Shown here: positions 11,733 to 21,440 of the stretch, one piece after another
Numbering within the stretch: the stretch's first letter is position 1
Layout of the letters: each line of letters opens with the position of its first letter
Origin: Symsagittifera roscoffensis
Lineage: Eukaryota; Xenacoelomorpha; Acoela; Convolutidae
Direction: 5' to 3'
Assembly (NCBI RefSeq): GCF_963678635.1
Contig: NC_087067.1
Span: 44,183,829 to 44,247,828 of the forward strand
DNA: 64,000 nt
Made by a program: the position numbers and the translations under genes
The notes under the pieces: model-generated
Databases searched by the model: none
What the model saw: only the letters and a program-made list of their open reading frames with translations
Told to the model about the DNA's origin: nothing

Positions 11733-12977
11733 CTAACGTATTTGAAGAAAAAGTTTTCAAAAGTCAATTATTTTGCTTCACTATTATCAGATGTTTTTAA
11801 AACGGTACAGAGCAATGTTAGAACAGAAACGATAATTTTGACAGATGTTTAAAAAATTTAAAAGAATTAATAAACAAACCCTAAAAGAAAAAGTTAGTAA
11901 TGCTTCATCTCACCAACTTGGACAAAAGAGTGAAGTAGATTATTAATTTCAAAAAATTTTTATAGAAGAACAAGAATAGCCGGTTACTGTGTAAGTAGCA
12001 TAGAATGTTCCGACCATAGTCTTAAAAACATTTTTTTTTCAAATATGTGTTTTTTTCTCGGCGTGGAGTGCTGAACAGATCTGAGTGAAAAACTAGAGTA
12101 TAAGCATATTCGTCAGTCATAGTGAAATGCGCAAAGTGAAAAAAAGTTTTTGCAGAAAAAATTTCAAGATAAACAAAAAAAAACCAAAAATTTTTTAAAT
12201 TAATTTCGAAGATTTTTAATTTTAAAGTTTTTGATTCCAAAAAATTGATTAAAAAAATTTAAAATAATGTCAATTTTATTTCAGTTAAGTTTAATTTAAG
12301 CTTTTGTAATTTGTAAAACAATCAAAATAAGCTACTGCCAGCCTGCTCTCTTGCTATTTTTGCTCAAATTGAGCCAAAAATCAAAACTTTTAACACGTTT
12401 TCTCGACAATTTTAAAAAGTTTTTAAATTTGTTCCAATTACGACTCTAAGGGCTGTAATATAAAATACACCTCAACACTTTGATAATTATTCGTGTTAGC
12501 TGATTTTGTGTGCAAAAAAAAGAAAAAAAAAGAAAAAAAGATAAAAAACACCCAAACACAATGTCCTATTTTTTTGAATAGTGGGAACCAAACGATATTT
12601 GATTTTCGAACGGCTGGAAATGGAGAGACACATTAAATAAAAATTTAAATGGAATTTTTGGGATTTTTTAGTGACAAAAACATATGAAATAGGTTTTTCA
12701 AAAAGTTCAAAACTGAAGACTTTCGATCTGACACTTAAGAGGAGATAAAGTTGTTATCCTGTTATTTTTCTAGACAGGAGGGTTCGGATTTGATCTGAAT
12801 CAGCCACTGTACATTCCCATTCTAAGCACTTGGCGAGCTAAAAATCCTATCATCGGGACTTGAGTGGTTCTTCTTGCTCTATGATATTTCATTGTGTTTG
12901 CTCTGATCAACTGAAAAATGTGATTGAACTTTGTATTCGGCATTACGAGGCCAAACTGTGCATTTGGTGCTTTGTAA

Positions 12978-13432
12978 GCGGAATCCGCAACAGGCCAAAC
13001 ATAGATTTGTCGCGGAATCCGCAACATTGCTACTTTTCTTTGATCTTCTTTGCTGTTTTAGATTCCACAAACAAAGACTTAAAACATTGTACCACTCAAA
13101 ATCGCTCCATAAATAGGGAAACTTGCGGAATCTGCAACTGTATTTGCGGAATCCAGAATAGTTTGTGGAATCCAAATACGAATAATAAGACATGTATATA
13201 GTTACATTGAGATGTTGCGGAATCCGCAACTGTAAGCGGAATCCGCAAATTGTAACTCGAGGCCGCATTTTGTTTGCAGATTCCATTTAATTTTGCGGAT
13301 TCCACTGACATCTTGCGGATTCCACTTACATTTTGCGGATTCCATTTACAGTTGCGGAACCCAGAAGAACTGACAAACTGACCCAGAATGTATTGACAAA
13401 ATTTACGGTAAAGGGATTTGTACGCGGAATCC
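12978..13432 (+). repeat. cluster of about 13 TTGCGGAATCCGCAA-type palindromes
   Basis: A short motif with core GCGGAATCCGC (or its other orientation, GCGGATTCCRC) occurs about 13 times in 450 bp at irregular spacing. Examples are near 12978, 13012, 13124, 13144, 13213, 13233, 13294, 13313, 13334, 13354 and 13419. Full copies are near-perfect palindromes; others keep only one half. Spacers between copies are unrelated apart from short TTTACA or ACTGT words. Open frames through this region on either strand are artefacts of the repeat. Confidence 0.8.
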
Positions 13433-13946
13433 ACGAAAGTTTTGAAGATGTTTAAAGATTTGGCTCTGGGATCTAGGAACATGCAGACAAAATTGTGCGC
13501 CTGTCCAGTGCACAGTTTGGCCTCGTAATGGGGTATGTTTTAGTTTTTTCTTATATTTTTTCCCACGCAAAATCAGATTTCACAAATATCCAACGGAATG
13601 GGTCGAATGATATACCACAATGAAATCGTTTCAGTAGTAATCAGAACAAATTACAAGTTTTTTTAAAAAAAATTCATCATCAAGAAAAATTGGTTTAAAA
13701 AATTTCCTTTTTGAGCTAATCAAGCAAGCGAGAAGGCTTAGTACAGCTTAATTACGCTTTAATTAGGCCCTGAAAATTTAATTTCAAGCAAATAAAACTA
13801 GTTTTTGAAGTTTCTGGCGTCTTTATAGGAACAAAAAACTCAAAAAAATCAAACTGCAAAAAATAATGAAAAAAACTGAACTTTTACAAAAATTTTTACA
13901 TTTTTTTAATCTTGTTTACCTATTTTTGTCCTGTTTGCCTATATGG
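13034..13946. other. spacer beyond the palindrome cluster
   Basis: After the palindrome cluster ends near 13.43 kb the sequence is AT-rich with A and T runs, and no frame or repeat is supported up to the BEL-flanking repeat at 13947. Confidence 0.5.
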
Positions 13947-14068
13947 TAAATTGTATATGATCACTACAGATTTGTGTTTCATTCGGTCGTTAAAAATTTT
14001 GCACCCTGCTCTTTAAGAGTTTCAGAACTCAACGTCACTGAAATATCTCACAACAGTTGAGTCGCATT
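13947..14068 (+). repeat. direct repeat, probable 5' LTR remnant of the BEL element
   Basis: These 122 bp match 23515-23636 with four substitutions and no indel (both start TAAATTGTATATGATCACTAC). They lie on either side of the BEL coding region in the same orientation, as LTRs would. The right copy follows a GGGGG tract, a plausible polypurine tract. After 14068 the match stops abruptly, so the left copy would be a truncated LTR. The start is not the usual TG, so the exact LTR edge is uncertain. Confidence 0.5.
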
Positions 14069-14428
14069 TGCAAAATCGCATTGTATTTTTTAAAACAAAT
14101 TGTTCGCGCTTAAATTAATCTTAAATTAATGACGTCATTATAGCGCGAAAGTGAAAAAGCTAAAATTAGATTTGCTTAGACAAAAGGCCTTGGAAACTAC
14201 TGGTTTGTCCGATTAAGGTCAGTTTGCCATCAAAATGTTTATAGATTTTTGAGATTGTTGGAAACCGTATTGCTAAAAAAGTTAACCGAAAAATGTTTAA
14301 CCGATATTACTTGTTCTTTATATTATCTGTTGAATTGCCGATAATTTACAGATATTGAAGCAGGTTTGTGTAAGGTCTTACAGGATACACGAGAGTGCAG
14401 CACATTTTGGTCCGCCGACCCAGACCAA
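14069..14428. other. spacer with an imperfect palindrome (TAATGACGTCATTA)
   Basis: No gene is visible. 14127-14140 is the perfect palindrome TAATGACGTCATTA, containing a CRE-type TGACGTCA core. It is flanked by CGCGCT (14105-14110) and AGCGCG (14142-14147). The stretch separates the truncated BEL repeat from the fold-back structure. Confidence 0.4.
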
Positions 14429-14912
14429 AAGTTTTACGGAGGTTCACTGCGTTATGGTTGAAACTTAACCCGGGAATGGCTAAGCACGATTGAGATACAC
14501 GCTTTTGCAAAGCGAGGGAAAGTTTTTTTCAAAGCGTGGTGCAGCGAGCTAGCAGCTAGTATGAACATTTAATGAATTAAATCAACTTTAGAGGAAGGGA
14601 ATCAAACAAACCGCGACCTGACCTCCCACAACACCCTGATCTAACAAGGTTGTAGCAAAAGGTAAGACGATTTGCTTGATAATACGCTACGGGTCTCGAC
14701 TACGGCTACTTTTATCCAATTGAACTAGTTTAGTTAGCTGCACCACGTTTCAAGAACAAACACGGCGTTTTTCAGAAATTGTTTTCGAAAATTTCAGATT
14801 TTTTTTTTCGAAAATTTTCCAAAATTTTTTCTTTCCGATTTTTTTTTCTCGAAAATTTTTTCCCGCGTTTTCACCCAACGGTTCAAGTTATTACAGTAAC
14901 CTGATGCGTTTG
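14429..14912 (+). repeat. giant inverted repeat, left arm
   Basis: This arm of about 484 bp is the reverse complement of 14958-15444 with few differences. It begins AAGTTTTACGGAGGTTCACTG and ends CTGATGCGTTTG. It contains long T-runs broken by CGAAAA. Read on the minus strand it holds a copy of the first part of the ORF that starts at 15307, with one extra A that shifts its frame. The 45 bp between the arms is itself partly self-complementary (AAATTTTG...CAAAATTT), so the whole block could fold into one long hairpin. Confidence 0.92.
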
Positions 14913-14957
14913 CCCCAAATTTTGGACTTTTTAGAAGAAAAAAAATTCAAAATTTCG

Positions 14958-15444
14958 CAAATGCATCAGGTTACTGTTAGAACTTGAACCGTTGGGTGAA
15001 AACGCGGGAAAAAATTTTCGAGAAAAAAAAATCGGAAAGAAAAAATTTGGAAAATTTTCGAAAAAAGAAAAAAAAATCCGAAATTTTCGAAAAAAAATTC
15101 TGAAAAACGCCGTGTTTGTTCTTGAAACGTGGTGCAGCTAACTAAACTAATTCAATTGGATAAAAGTAGCCGTAATCGAGACCCGTAGCGTATTATCAAG
15201 CAAATCGTCTTACCTTTTGCTACAACCTTGTTAGCTCAGAGTGTTGCGGGAGGTCAGGTCGCGGTTTGTTTGATTCCCTTCCTCTAAAGTTGATTTAATT
15301 CACTAAATGTTCATACTAGCTGCTAGCTCGCTGCACCACGCTTTGAAAAAACTTTCCCCCGCTTTGCAAAAGCGTGTATCTCAATCGTGCTTAGCCATTC
15401 CCGGGTTAAGTTTCAACCATAACGCAGTGAACGTCCGTAAAACT
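14958..15444 (+). repeat. giant inverted repeat, right arm
   Basis: This is the partner of 14429-14912. It starts CAAATGCATCAGGTTACTG and ends at GTCCGTAAAACTT. Its last 138 bp are the 5' part of the ORF at 15307. Differences from the left arm are scattered, including an indel in the A/T-run and TCTAACAA against TTAGCTCA. The arms are therefore similar but not fresh copies. The structure resembles a fold-back element or a failed inverted duplication. Confidence 0.92.
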
Positions 15445-15948
15445 TGTCAGTATCAACTTGATCACTATCTTTTAAACCAAAACGACATTATTATTTGGCA
15501 CGACGCCGTTAATAACTCTATTAGTCGACACCGTAGTAATAACTTTAACTCACTAACTCCTAACCAGCTTAAGAAGATTCTTTTAAAGTATAAACGTAAT
15601 ATTTATGCAATCGTTTACTGTAAACGTGTAGGCACGGAAGATATATATAGTAAGTTGAAAGAGTCAGGTATATTAGTTATTAATATAGTAACAGACCTGA
15701 TATCTAGAAGGAAGCAGAACCTCCTAGAGTTAGGGCAAAAGTACTTAGAACTACACCAGGATCCCTCTCTAGAACTGAAAACTTTTACGATCCTTAGGCG
15801 TTATAGCAAGAATTTGAAGTATATTATTTCAAAGAAAAATACTCCTTAGCCAGGAAAACGCAAGCGGCAAGCTAATCGAAACAGAAGAAATGCTGAGCAG
15901 CAACTGGGAGTTAAGCAAATTGCTTCTCTAAGGTGTGATATTGCTTAA
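15307..15948 (+). pseudogene. ORF of unknown function emerging from the fold-back, one premature stop
   Basis: The ATG at 15307 directly follows an in-frame TAA. The 180-codon frame contains IIWHDAVNNSISRHRSNN, NIYAIVYCKRVGTEDIYSK and VTDLISRRKQ, and is Lys/Arg-rich. It stops at TAG (15847-15849). The same frame then stays open for 32 more codons with a very basic tail (PGKRKRQANRNRRN) to TAA at 15946-15948, so the TAG looks like a nonsense change in a frame of about 213 codons. About the first 46 codons lie inside the right arm of the inverted repeat. It may belong to a fold-back or DNA transposon, or to material inserted at the 5' end of the BEL element. I do not recognise the family. Confidence 0.5.
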
Positions 15949-16069
15949 TGAGTCATAATATAATTTATTGTTACTAAAGTTAAGGTCTTATATTGATTAT
16001 TCCCTTTTTTCTCTCAAAATGAGCAGTTGAGCGGTTGAGTAGAAGTGAACAAGTTTAAAAGTAATCAAA
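15949..16069. other. short leader before BEL gag
   Basis: This is 121 bp of AT-rich sequence between the basic ORF and the gag ATG. No primer-binding site starting TGG was identified. The expected BEL 5' LTR is not here, which fits replacement or interruption of the 5' end by the fold-back block. Confidence 0.35.
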
Positions 16070-17843
16070 ATGACAGAACAAATTGAGTTAAAATATCGAC
16101 GATTGATGAATGGTCGAACATCATTAGAAAATGAGCTTTCCGTAGTTCACAGTCGCATAACTGAGAGTTTAGAGGGACCAATTCGGAGAACAAAAATAAA
16201 CGCCTTAATTGAATTTTGCAAGAGTATTCTCGAAAAAGCATTAGCTAAAAATTATGAACTTGTGATATTAGCTAATAAAACCTATAACCATAGCAAATTA
16301 TTAACGGAGTTGGCTGCATGGTGGGATAGGATAGTTAAAGTTAACGATGAAGTAACTGGTAAGGCTCGCGCTCATATGGAATCTAATCAAGCTTCAGAGG
16401 TCTGCGTCAGTGAAACTAGTCGATCAAAAGTTTCATCAAAATCGGCAAAATCTGGGTCGAGTAAGCAAAGCTCAATGAAATCATTGACCCCCAGTGAGCG
16501 CCGCAAAGAACTCCTCCTAGCGAAGATGAAGCAAGAAGAGTTGGAAAAACAACATGAAACAACCCTAAGACTGAAACAACAGGAAGCCATCATCGATGAG
16601 CCACAGCATCTGATTGAGATGGAACGAAAACAACAAGAAATTAAATTTGAAATTGACCGTAAAGAGCAAGAACATCGTTTACGAATCGAAAAAAGTCGGC
16701 TTGAAATGGAACGATTAAGCGAAGAAAATCGCATTAAAGTAGCTGAAGCAAAAATGGTTGAAACTGAATATCTCGAAGAGTCTGAAATAGATCAGCATCT
16801 CGAGCTGGCGTCTTCGGTTGATCGTCGTTCTGACAGCGTAAACGATTGGGTTGATCATGCATTAGAAAACCAAAAAGGACCCAAGGTAGTTCCGTCTTCT
16901 TCAAAGTTTGAAAACTGTATAAATATAGAAGGTGGTTCGCATCAACACAGAAATGTGTCCACAGCGGAAGCTTCACCTCGGCGATCGTTGACGAATCAGA
17001 CTTTTGATTGTGATCAACAATGTTATCCCTATCAACCAACCGTCTCCTTCAGCGATGGCGATGGAATCCACTAATCCTGAGCACGAAACGCAGTCGTTGC
17101 TTATTTCCAATAACGCTACACTTTGCAAAAACAATACATCATCCTTTTTAAATCCAGCTGGAACAGCAGCTACCAATACTCCGGTATGCTGTTACTTCTC
17201 TGTACCTCATCCTTCGTCTTCCATTCAACATATTCCCGTCAACAACTTTAATAACGATTCCCGAGTTGTTGGAAACATGCCCGCCATCTCCAATCAATAC
17301 TCTGGATACACCCCCCATGCCCTTGTGTCACAACCACTTGCAAATTTAATCTGCAGAAATCAAAACTTGCTATCACATAACGTGTATAGCAACCCTGCGT
17401 CAGTGAAAAATCCGTTTAGCGGACAGTCTGCTGTTATTAGTCAGCCCAATGTGCCACTAATGTCCCAGTGGACACCCGCAGTCGCACAATGTATCGCTGG
17501 GGTAACAAGTGATGGTAACACAAACCCATCAGTTGGTGTTTTTTTATCCGTAACGCTAATATCTCAGCAACAATTCTTGCACGTATCAAGTGGTGGTACC
17601 GTTTACTATGGGTCTCCCAATCACGACGCATCAGCTGAAAACACTTACATATATCAGCAGCAACCTTTTGCAGCTGATCCTAGCAACACATTGCCGTCGT
17701 TGCAACGAGCTCCCCAACCGCAAGCCGTGACACTGAATGACTTAGTCCAAGCTCTGTCAGTCTCAAAGAAAGATCCCCTTCCAGAAGGGAAGCTGGCCCA
17801 GTACGATGGCAACCCGCTCCAATGGCACGAATGGTTTGTCTAA
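16070..17843 (+). pseudogene. BEL gag, N-terminal part (coiled coil, start of gag core)
   Basis: The ATG at 16070 (CAAAATGACAG) opens a 334-codon frame. It has an N-terminal globular part, a Ser/Lys-rich linker, and a highly charged heptad-like stretch around residues 140-235 (KMKQEELEKQHETTLRLKQQ, then IEKSRLEMERLSEENRIK) that should form a coiled coil. The frame ends at 17074. The continuation is in a second frame that overlaps from about 17004, so a frameshift lies in 17004-17074. The second frame is Ser/Asn/Pro-rich and ends LAQYDGNPLQWHEWFV at a TAA (17841-17843). The sequence beyond continues the same frame, so this stop is a nonsense mutation. Confidence 0.75.
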
Positions 17844-19409
17844 TTTTGCAGTACTGTAGACGCAGCGTCCCTAAGCGATGATGTGAAGTTAACTTATTTA
17901 AAAACATTAGTCACGGGAAAAGCTAAGTCAGCCATAGCAGAGTTCGCATACAGTGGAAGAATGTATAAGGATGCTCTGAAAACTCTAGAAAGAAAGTTTG
18001 GCCAGCCACAATATGTAATTACGGCCCACCTTGATAAGTTGTCCAGTTTCCCGCAGCTTCAAATGCACAACTCTGAGAACATCATTAGCTTCTCGATGAC
18101 CATTTCAAGTCTAGTGGCTGTCTTTAGGTGTTTTGATTATGAAGAAGATTTGAAAAGCGTCTCTTTGTTAAATCAAGCTCTTTCGAAAATTCCACCAAAC
18201 ATGAGAGAATCGTGGTCCCTTTTTGTCGTGAAACGTAATTGGTCACGCCCCAACCTAATTGACTTTAACAATTGGTTAAAAAATAAAGCAGAAGCTCATG
18301 AGCAAATGAAAAATATGCCTCGAAAGCCCAAAGTCGAAGAGCCATCCAAAACTAAAGCTGTAACGAGAGTTTTTGTCTCGACAAGTACAGTTGAGAAAAA
18401 GTTTGAATATCCTTCTTGTATCCTCTGCAAGGGAAAACATGCCTTGTGGAAGTGTTCTGTGTTTAAGGAGAAAACTCCAACACAACGTGCAAAATTCTCT
18501 GCGGAAAACAAATTGTGCTTCTCCTGCTTACAAAAGAACCACGCATTCCGGCAATGTCCCAGAGCAAAGAAATGCACCAAACCAGGTTGCACTAGCACCC
18601 ATAGTGTACTTCTCCATGGGGCTGAACGTATTTTTCCTAGTCAAAATCCGGACAAAAATGATAGCCATACAAGACCCAACGCTGATCAAAAAAGATTTAA
18701 TGCAGAGCCGGATAAAGCGAGCACAAACGCTGATGGAAAATCAATCAGCAAGAATATACCAAATGCAAGTTCGAATCATGCAGACATTAATCCCGTTCCG
18801 TTGGATGTAAGTTGCGCAATCTCGAACCACCAATCATCAATCATAATATCGAAAGGGTTACTGCCCATAATCAAACTCCAAGTTTCCACCGATTTCCAGA
18901 GTGCTGATTGTTTAACATTGTGTGACTCAGCATCTAGTCATTCCTGGATATCGGCTAAATTAGTCAAATGTCTGAATCTCTCAGGAAGAGATTTGGATCT
19001 CACAGTAAATGGTATTAACACAACGACTGTTGTTAAAACGAAACAAGTTCAGATGAAGGTATCTTCTAACTTCGATGGATTCGAATACATATTCGATTTA
19101 ACCGCATTTGTCAAGGATGAACTTAAATTTGGTACCAATACCGTCAACATCCCTACATTACAGAGCAAGTATCCGTACCTTGCTCCAATCAAACCAATTG
19201 TGTATAGCTACGCCGATGTAGACTTAATAATTGGTCAAGACTCCTTCCATGCTATTCGGCCTGAGGAGTATTTCAAGAGTGAGGCCGATCCAAACACTTC
19301 GCCCGTCGCGGTTCGCCTTCCAATAGGCTGGGTCTTGAGCGGCCCAATGCCGACATCTACTGGTTTCCTTCTACTTGTTTCAAGTGCAATGCGGATGATA
19401 CCGAACTAG
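17844..19409 (+). pseudogene. BEL gag core, zinc fingers and aspartic protease
   Basis: In frame after the TAA at 17843, the gag core continues (KLTYLKTLVTGKAKSAIAEF, LERKFGQPQYV), the pattern of the DUF1759-type gag region of BEL elements. Cys/His knuckles follow at about 18.42-18.60 kb (CILCKGKHALWKC, CFSCLQKNHAFRQC, CTKPGC). The retroviral-type protease of the DUF1758 family follows, with the catalytic Asp in LCDSASSHSWIS (about 18.92-18.96 kb) and DLIIGQDSF downstream. The frame is lost near 19.37 kb, after which the RT is read in another frame. The protease releases gag and pol products in the particle. Confidence 0.8.
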
Positions 19410-20248
19410 CTTGTCAAATCAAACGCTGGTATGAAATAGAGTCATTCGGAGCCTACAAACAGGTCGATTGCCGTTCAGCCGAGGACAAAAGGGCGGCTAA
19501 AATACTTGATTACTCCACCGTCCATGATGGATCAAGATACGCTGTAGGTATGCTTTGGGCAGAAGAATCTATCATGTTACCAAACAATTACTATTCCTCT
19601 TTGGTTCAGTTAAAATCGTTGGAAAAACGTTTAGCGAAAGATCCTCACTTAAGGGATCAATACTCAAAAACTATCGAAGATGATTTGAGTAAAGGATACG
19701 TGATTCAAGTTCCTCCCCATAATTTTTCGAACCGCAGCATACGCGAGTGGTATCTTCCTCACCATCCCGTGGTGAACCCGAACAAACCTGGTGAAGTGAG
19801 GCGTGTCCTTAACGGAGCGTCTAAATTCCACGGTACGTCATTGAACAAATCGTTGCTAGTAGGACCAGACCTATTGCAAAACCTTGTGTTCGTTCTCCTC
19901 CGTTTTCGTCAACATCATTTTGCCGTATCGGCTGACATTGAAGGGATGTTCCTACAAGTCGGCGTCCTTCCAGATGACCAACCATCTCTTCGTTTTCTGT
20001 GGCGGGAGGACCCCACAGCCGATGTGGTTGTACACCAGTACACCAGACAAATCTTTGGAGCGAGAGATTCGCCAACGTGTGCAAATTATGCATTGCAACG
20101 GACTGCAAAGGATAATCAAGCGATGTTCCCTGACGCAGCGTCCGCAGTTCTAGAGAAATTTTATATGGACGACTACCTAGACTCCTTTGAGGACCCTGAT
20201 GTTGCATTTAAAATGAGTCAAGAGTCTGTTAGCTCTAGGTGGTTATAA
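19410..20248 (+). pseudogene. BEL reverse transcriptase
   Basis: The fingers and palm are clear: YLPHHPVVNPNKPGEVRRV, FAVSADIEGMFLQVGV with the first catalytic Asp, and YMDDYLDS (20163-20174) holding the YMDD motif. The open frame from 19550 begins inside the domain; upstream residues (KRWYEIESFGAYKQ) are in frame from about 19.40 kb. The frame ends near 20220 by a frameshift just after the catalytic motif. All catalytic Asp residues are still present, so only frame integrity is lost. Confidence 0.85.
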
Positions 20249-21440
20249 ATTAACTAAGTTCATAAGTAACGTAACTAAAATTAATAAAGAGTTAAGCCCG
20301 CCCCAAAGCGCGCCGCAACAGGAAAGTGAAAATATTGTAACTTGTGGGGATAATTCTTCTCATATTCTTGGCCTGAAGTGGGACCATATCGACGACACTT
20401 TGGTCGTAAGCCGTGGTGTCAACCGTGAACTTAAAAATTCGATAACACGGCGAACAGTGTTAAGTTTTGTTTCTTCCGTTTTCGACCCCATAGGTCTCGT
20501 AGCGCCCTGTACCGTAAGAGCGCGATTATTGTTGAAAGAAATCTGGCGCATTCATGGCCAACAATGGGATGATGAGCTACCCAATGATATCAAGACAAAA
20601 TTACTTGCCTGGCACTCTGGTTTGCCATCTCTAGGGAAAATGAGTATAAAGCGCAGCTACTTCTCCGCACCAGTCGATTGGGTTGAGCTACACATGTTCG
20701 GCGACAGCTCAGAAGAAGTTTTTTGTGCTGTAGCTTTTCTTCGTGCCCGTGTGAAAACTTCACTCGAAACACAAGTTGCCTTCGTCCTTGGAAAAGCAAG
20801 AGTGGCGCCCATGAAAGCGCTTTACATCCCGAAGCTTGAACTGCAGGCCGCGTTACTTGCTACCCGCTTGAAGGAAGATGTCCTCAAAGCTCTAACCATT
20901 CCTGTGTCAAATACGTTCAAGTGGACTGACAGCACCACTGTGCTCCAGTGGTTAAACTCAGGTAGTAAGCAACCCACGTTCGTGGCAAACCGGATTGGAG
21001 AGATTCTGGAAAGTACGACCGTAGACCAGTGGTTTCATGTCTTAAGTGGAGACAACCCTGCTGATACGGGAACCAGGGGAATCTCAGCGGAGTCCTTAAA
21101 AACAAGCAGCTGGGTGAACGTGCCAAGTCTGCTGAAAAGTGGCGATTGGCCTTTCAAGCCGAGCATAGAAATACTTAAGAAAATCCGTCTGGCTGGTCCC
21201 GCTTGTGACCTTAATGAAGGTTTACAGCAGGCCCCTAACTTTTCAAACGTTGCACAAAAACAAAAACAGCCCATTTTATTTGCATGGGAAGAATTCAGCT
21301 CGTTTCGTAAACTCCAGCGAGTGGTTGCCTTCATGCTCAGACTTAGTCCGAAACACCGGCACTACCGCACTAAAGTCCAGGAAATAACCGATCCAGTTGA
21401 ATTAGAAACCGCCAAACAACGATTTTTGTTGATTTCATAA
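20249..21440 (+). pseudogene. BEL RT thumb and RNase H (Peptidase_A17/Pao region)
   Basis: This frame covers ILGLKWDHIDDTLVV, SFVSSVFDPIGLVAPCTVRA (a hallmark of the Pao region) and RNase H. The acidic RNase H residues are visible in ELHMFGDSSEEVF, LELQAALLATRLKEDV, FKWTDSTTVLQWL and DNPADTGTRG. It stops at TAA 21438-21440. The next frame is the same one, so this stop is a nonsense codon inside pol. RNase H would degrade the RNA of the RNA-DNA hybrid during reverse transcription. Confidence 0.85.

Larger units (their letters stand above)
10646..13033 (+). repeat. tandem duplication, copy 2
   Basis: This is the second copy of the 2.385 kb unit. It ends at ACATTGCTAC (13024-13033), matching 10631-10640 of copy 1. 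Compared with copy 1 it has an extra A-rich tract (about 12512-12545, AAAAAAGAAAAAAAAAG type) and lacks a few bases elsewhere. The palindrome array at 12.98-13.43 kb begins at its right edge. Two members of that motif are already present at the matching place in copy 1 (about 10589 and 10619), so the motif seed predates the duplication. Confidence 0.85.

Noticed and set aside
12978-13432. CRISPR array
   Set aside because: Repeats are short, palindromic, in both orientations and irregularly spaced, and the DNA is animal.
12879-13482. Two minus-strand frames of 128-135 codons
   Set aside because: They are produced by the repeated GCGGAATCC motif (recurrent SAK/FRK-like residues) and overlap each other in different frames.
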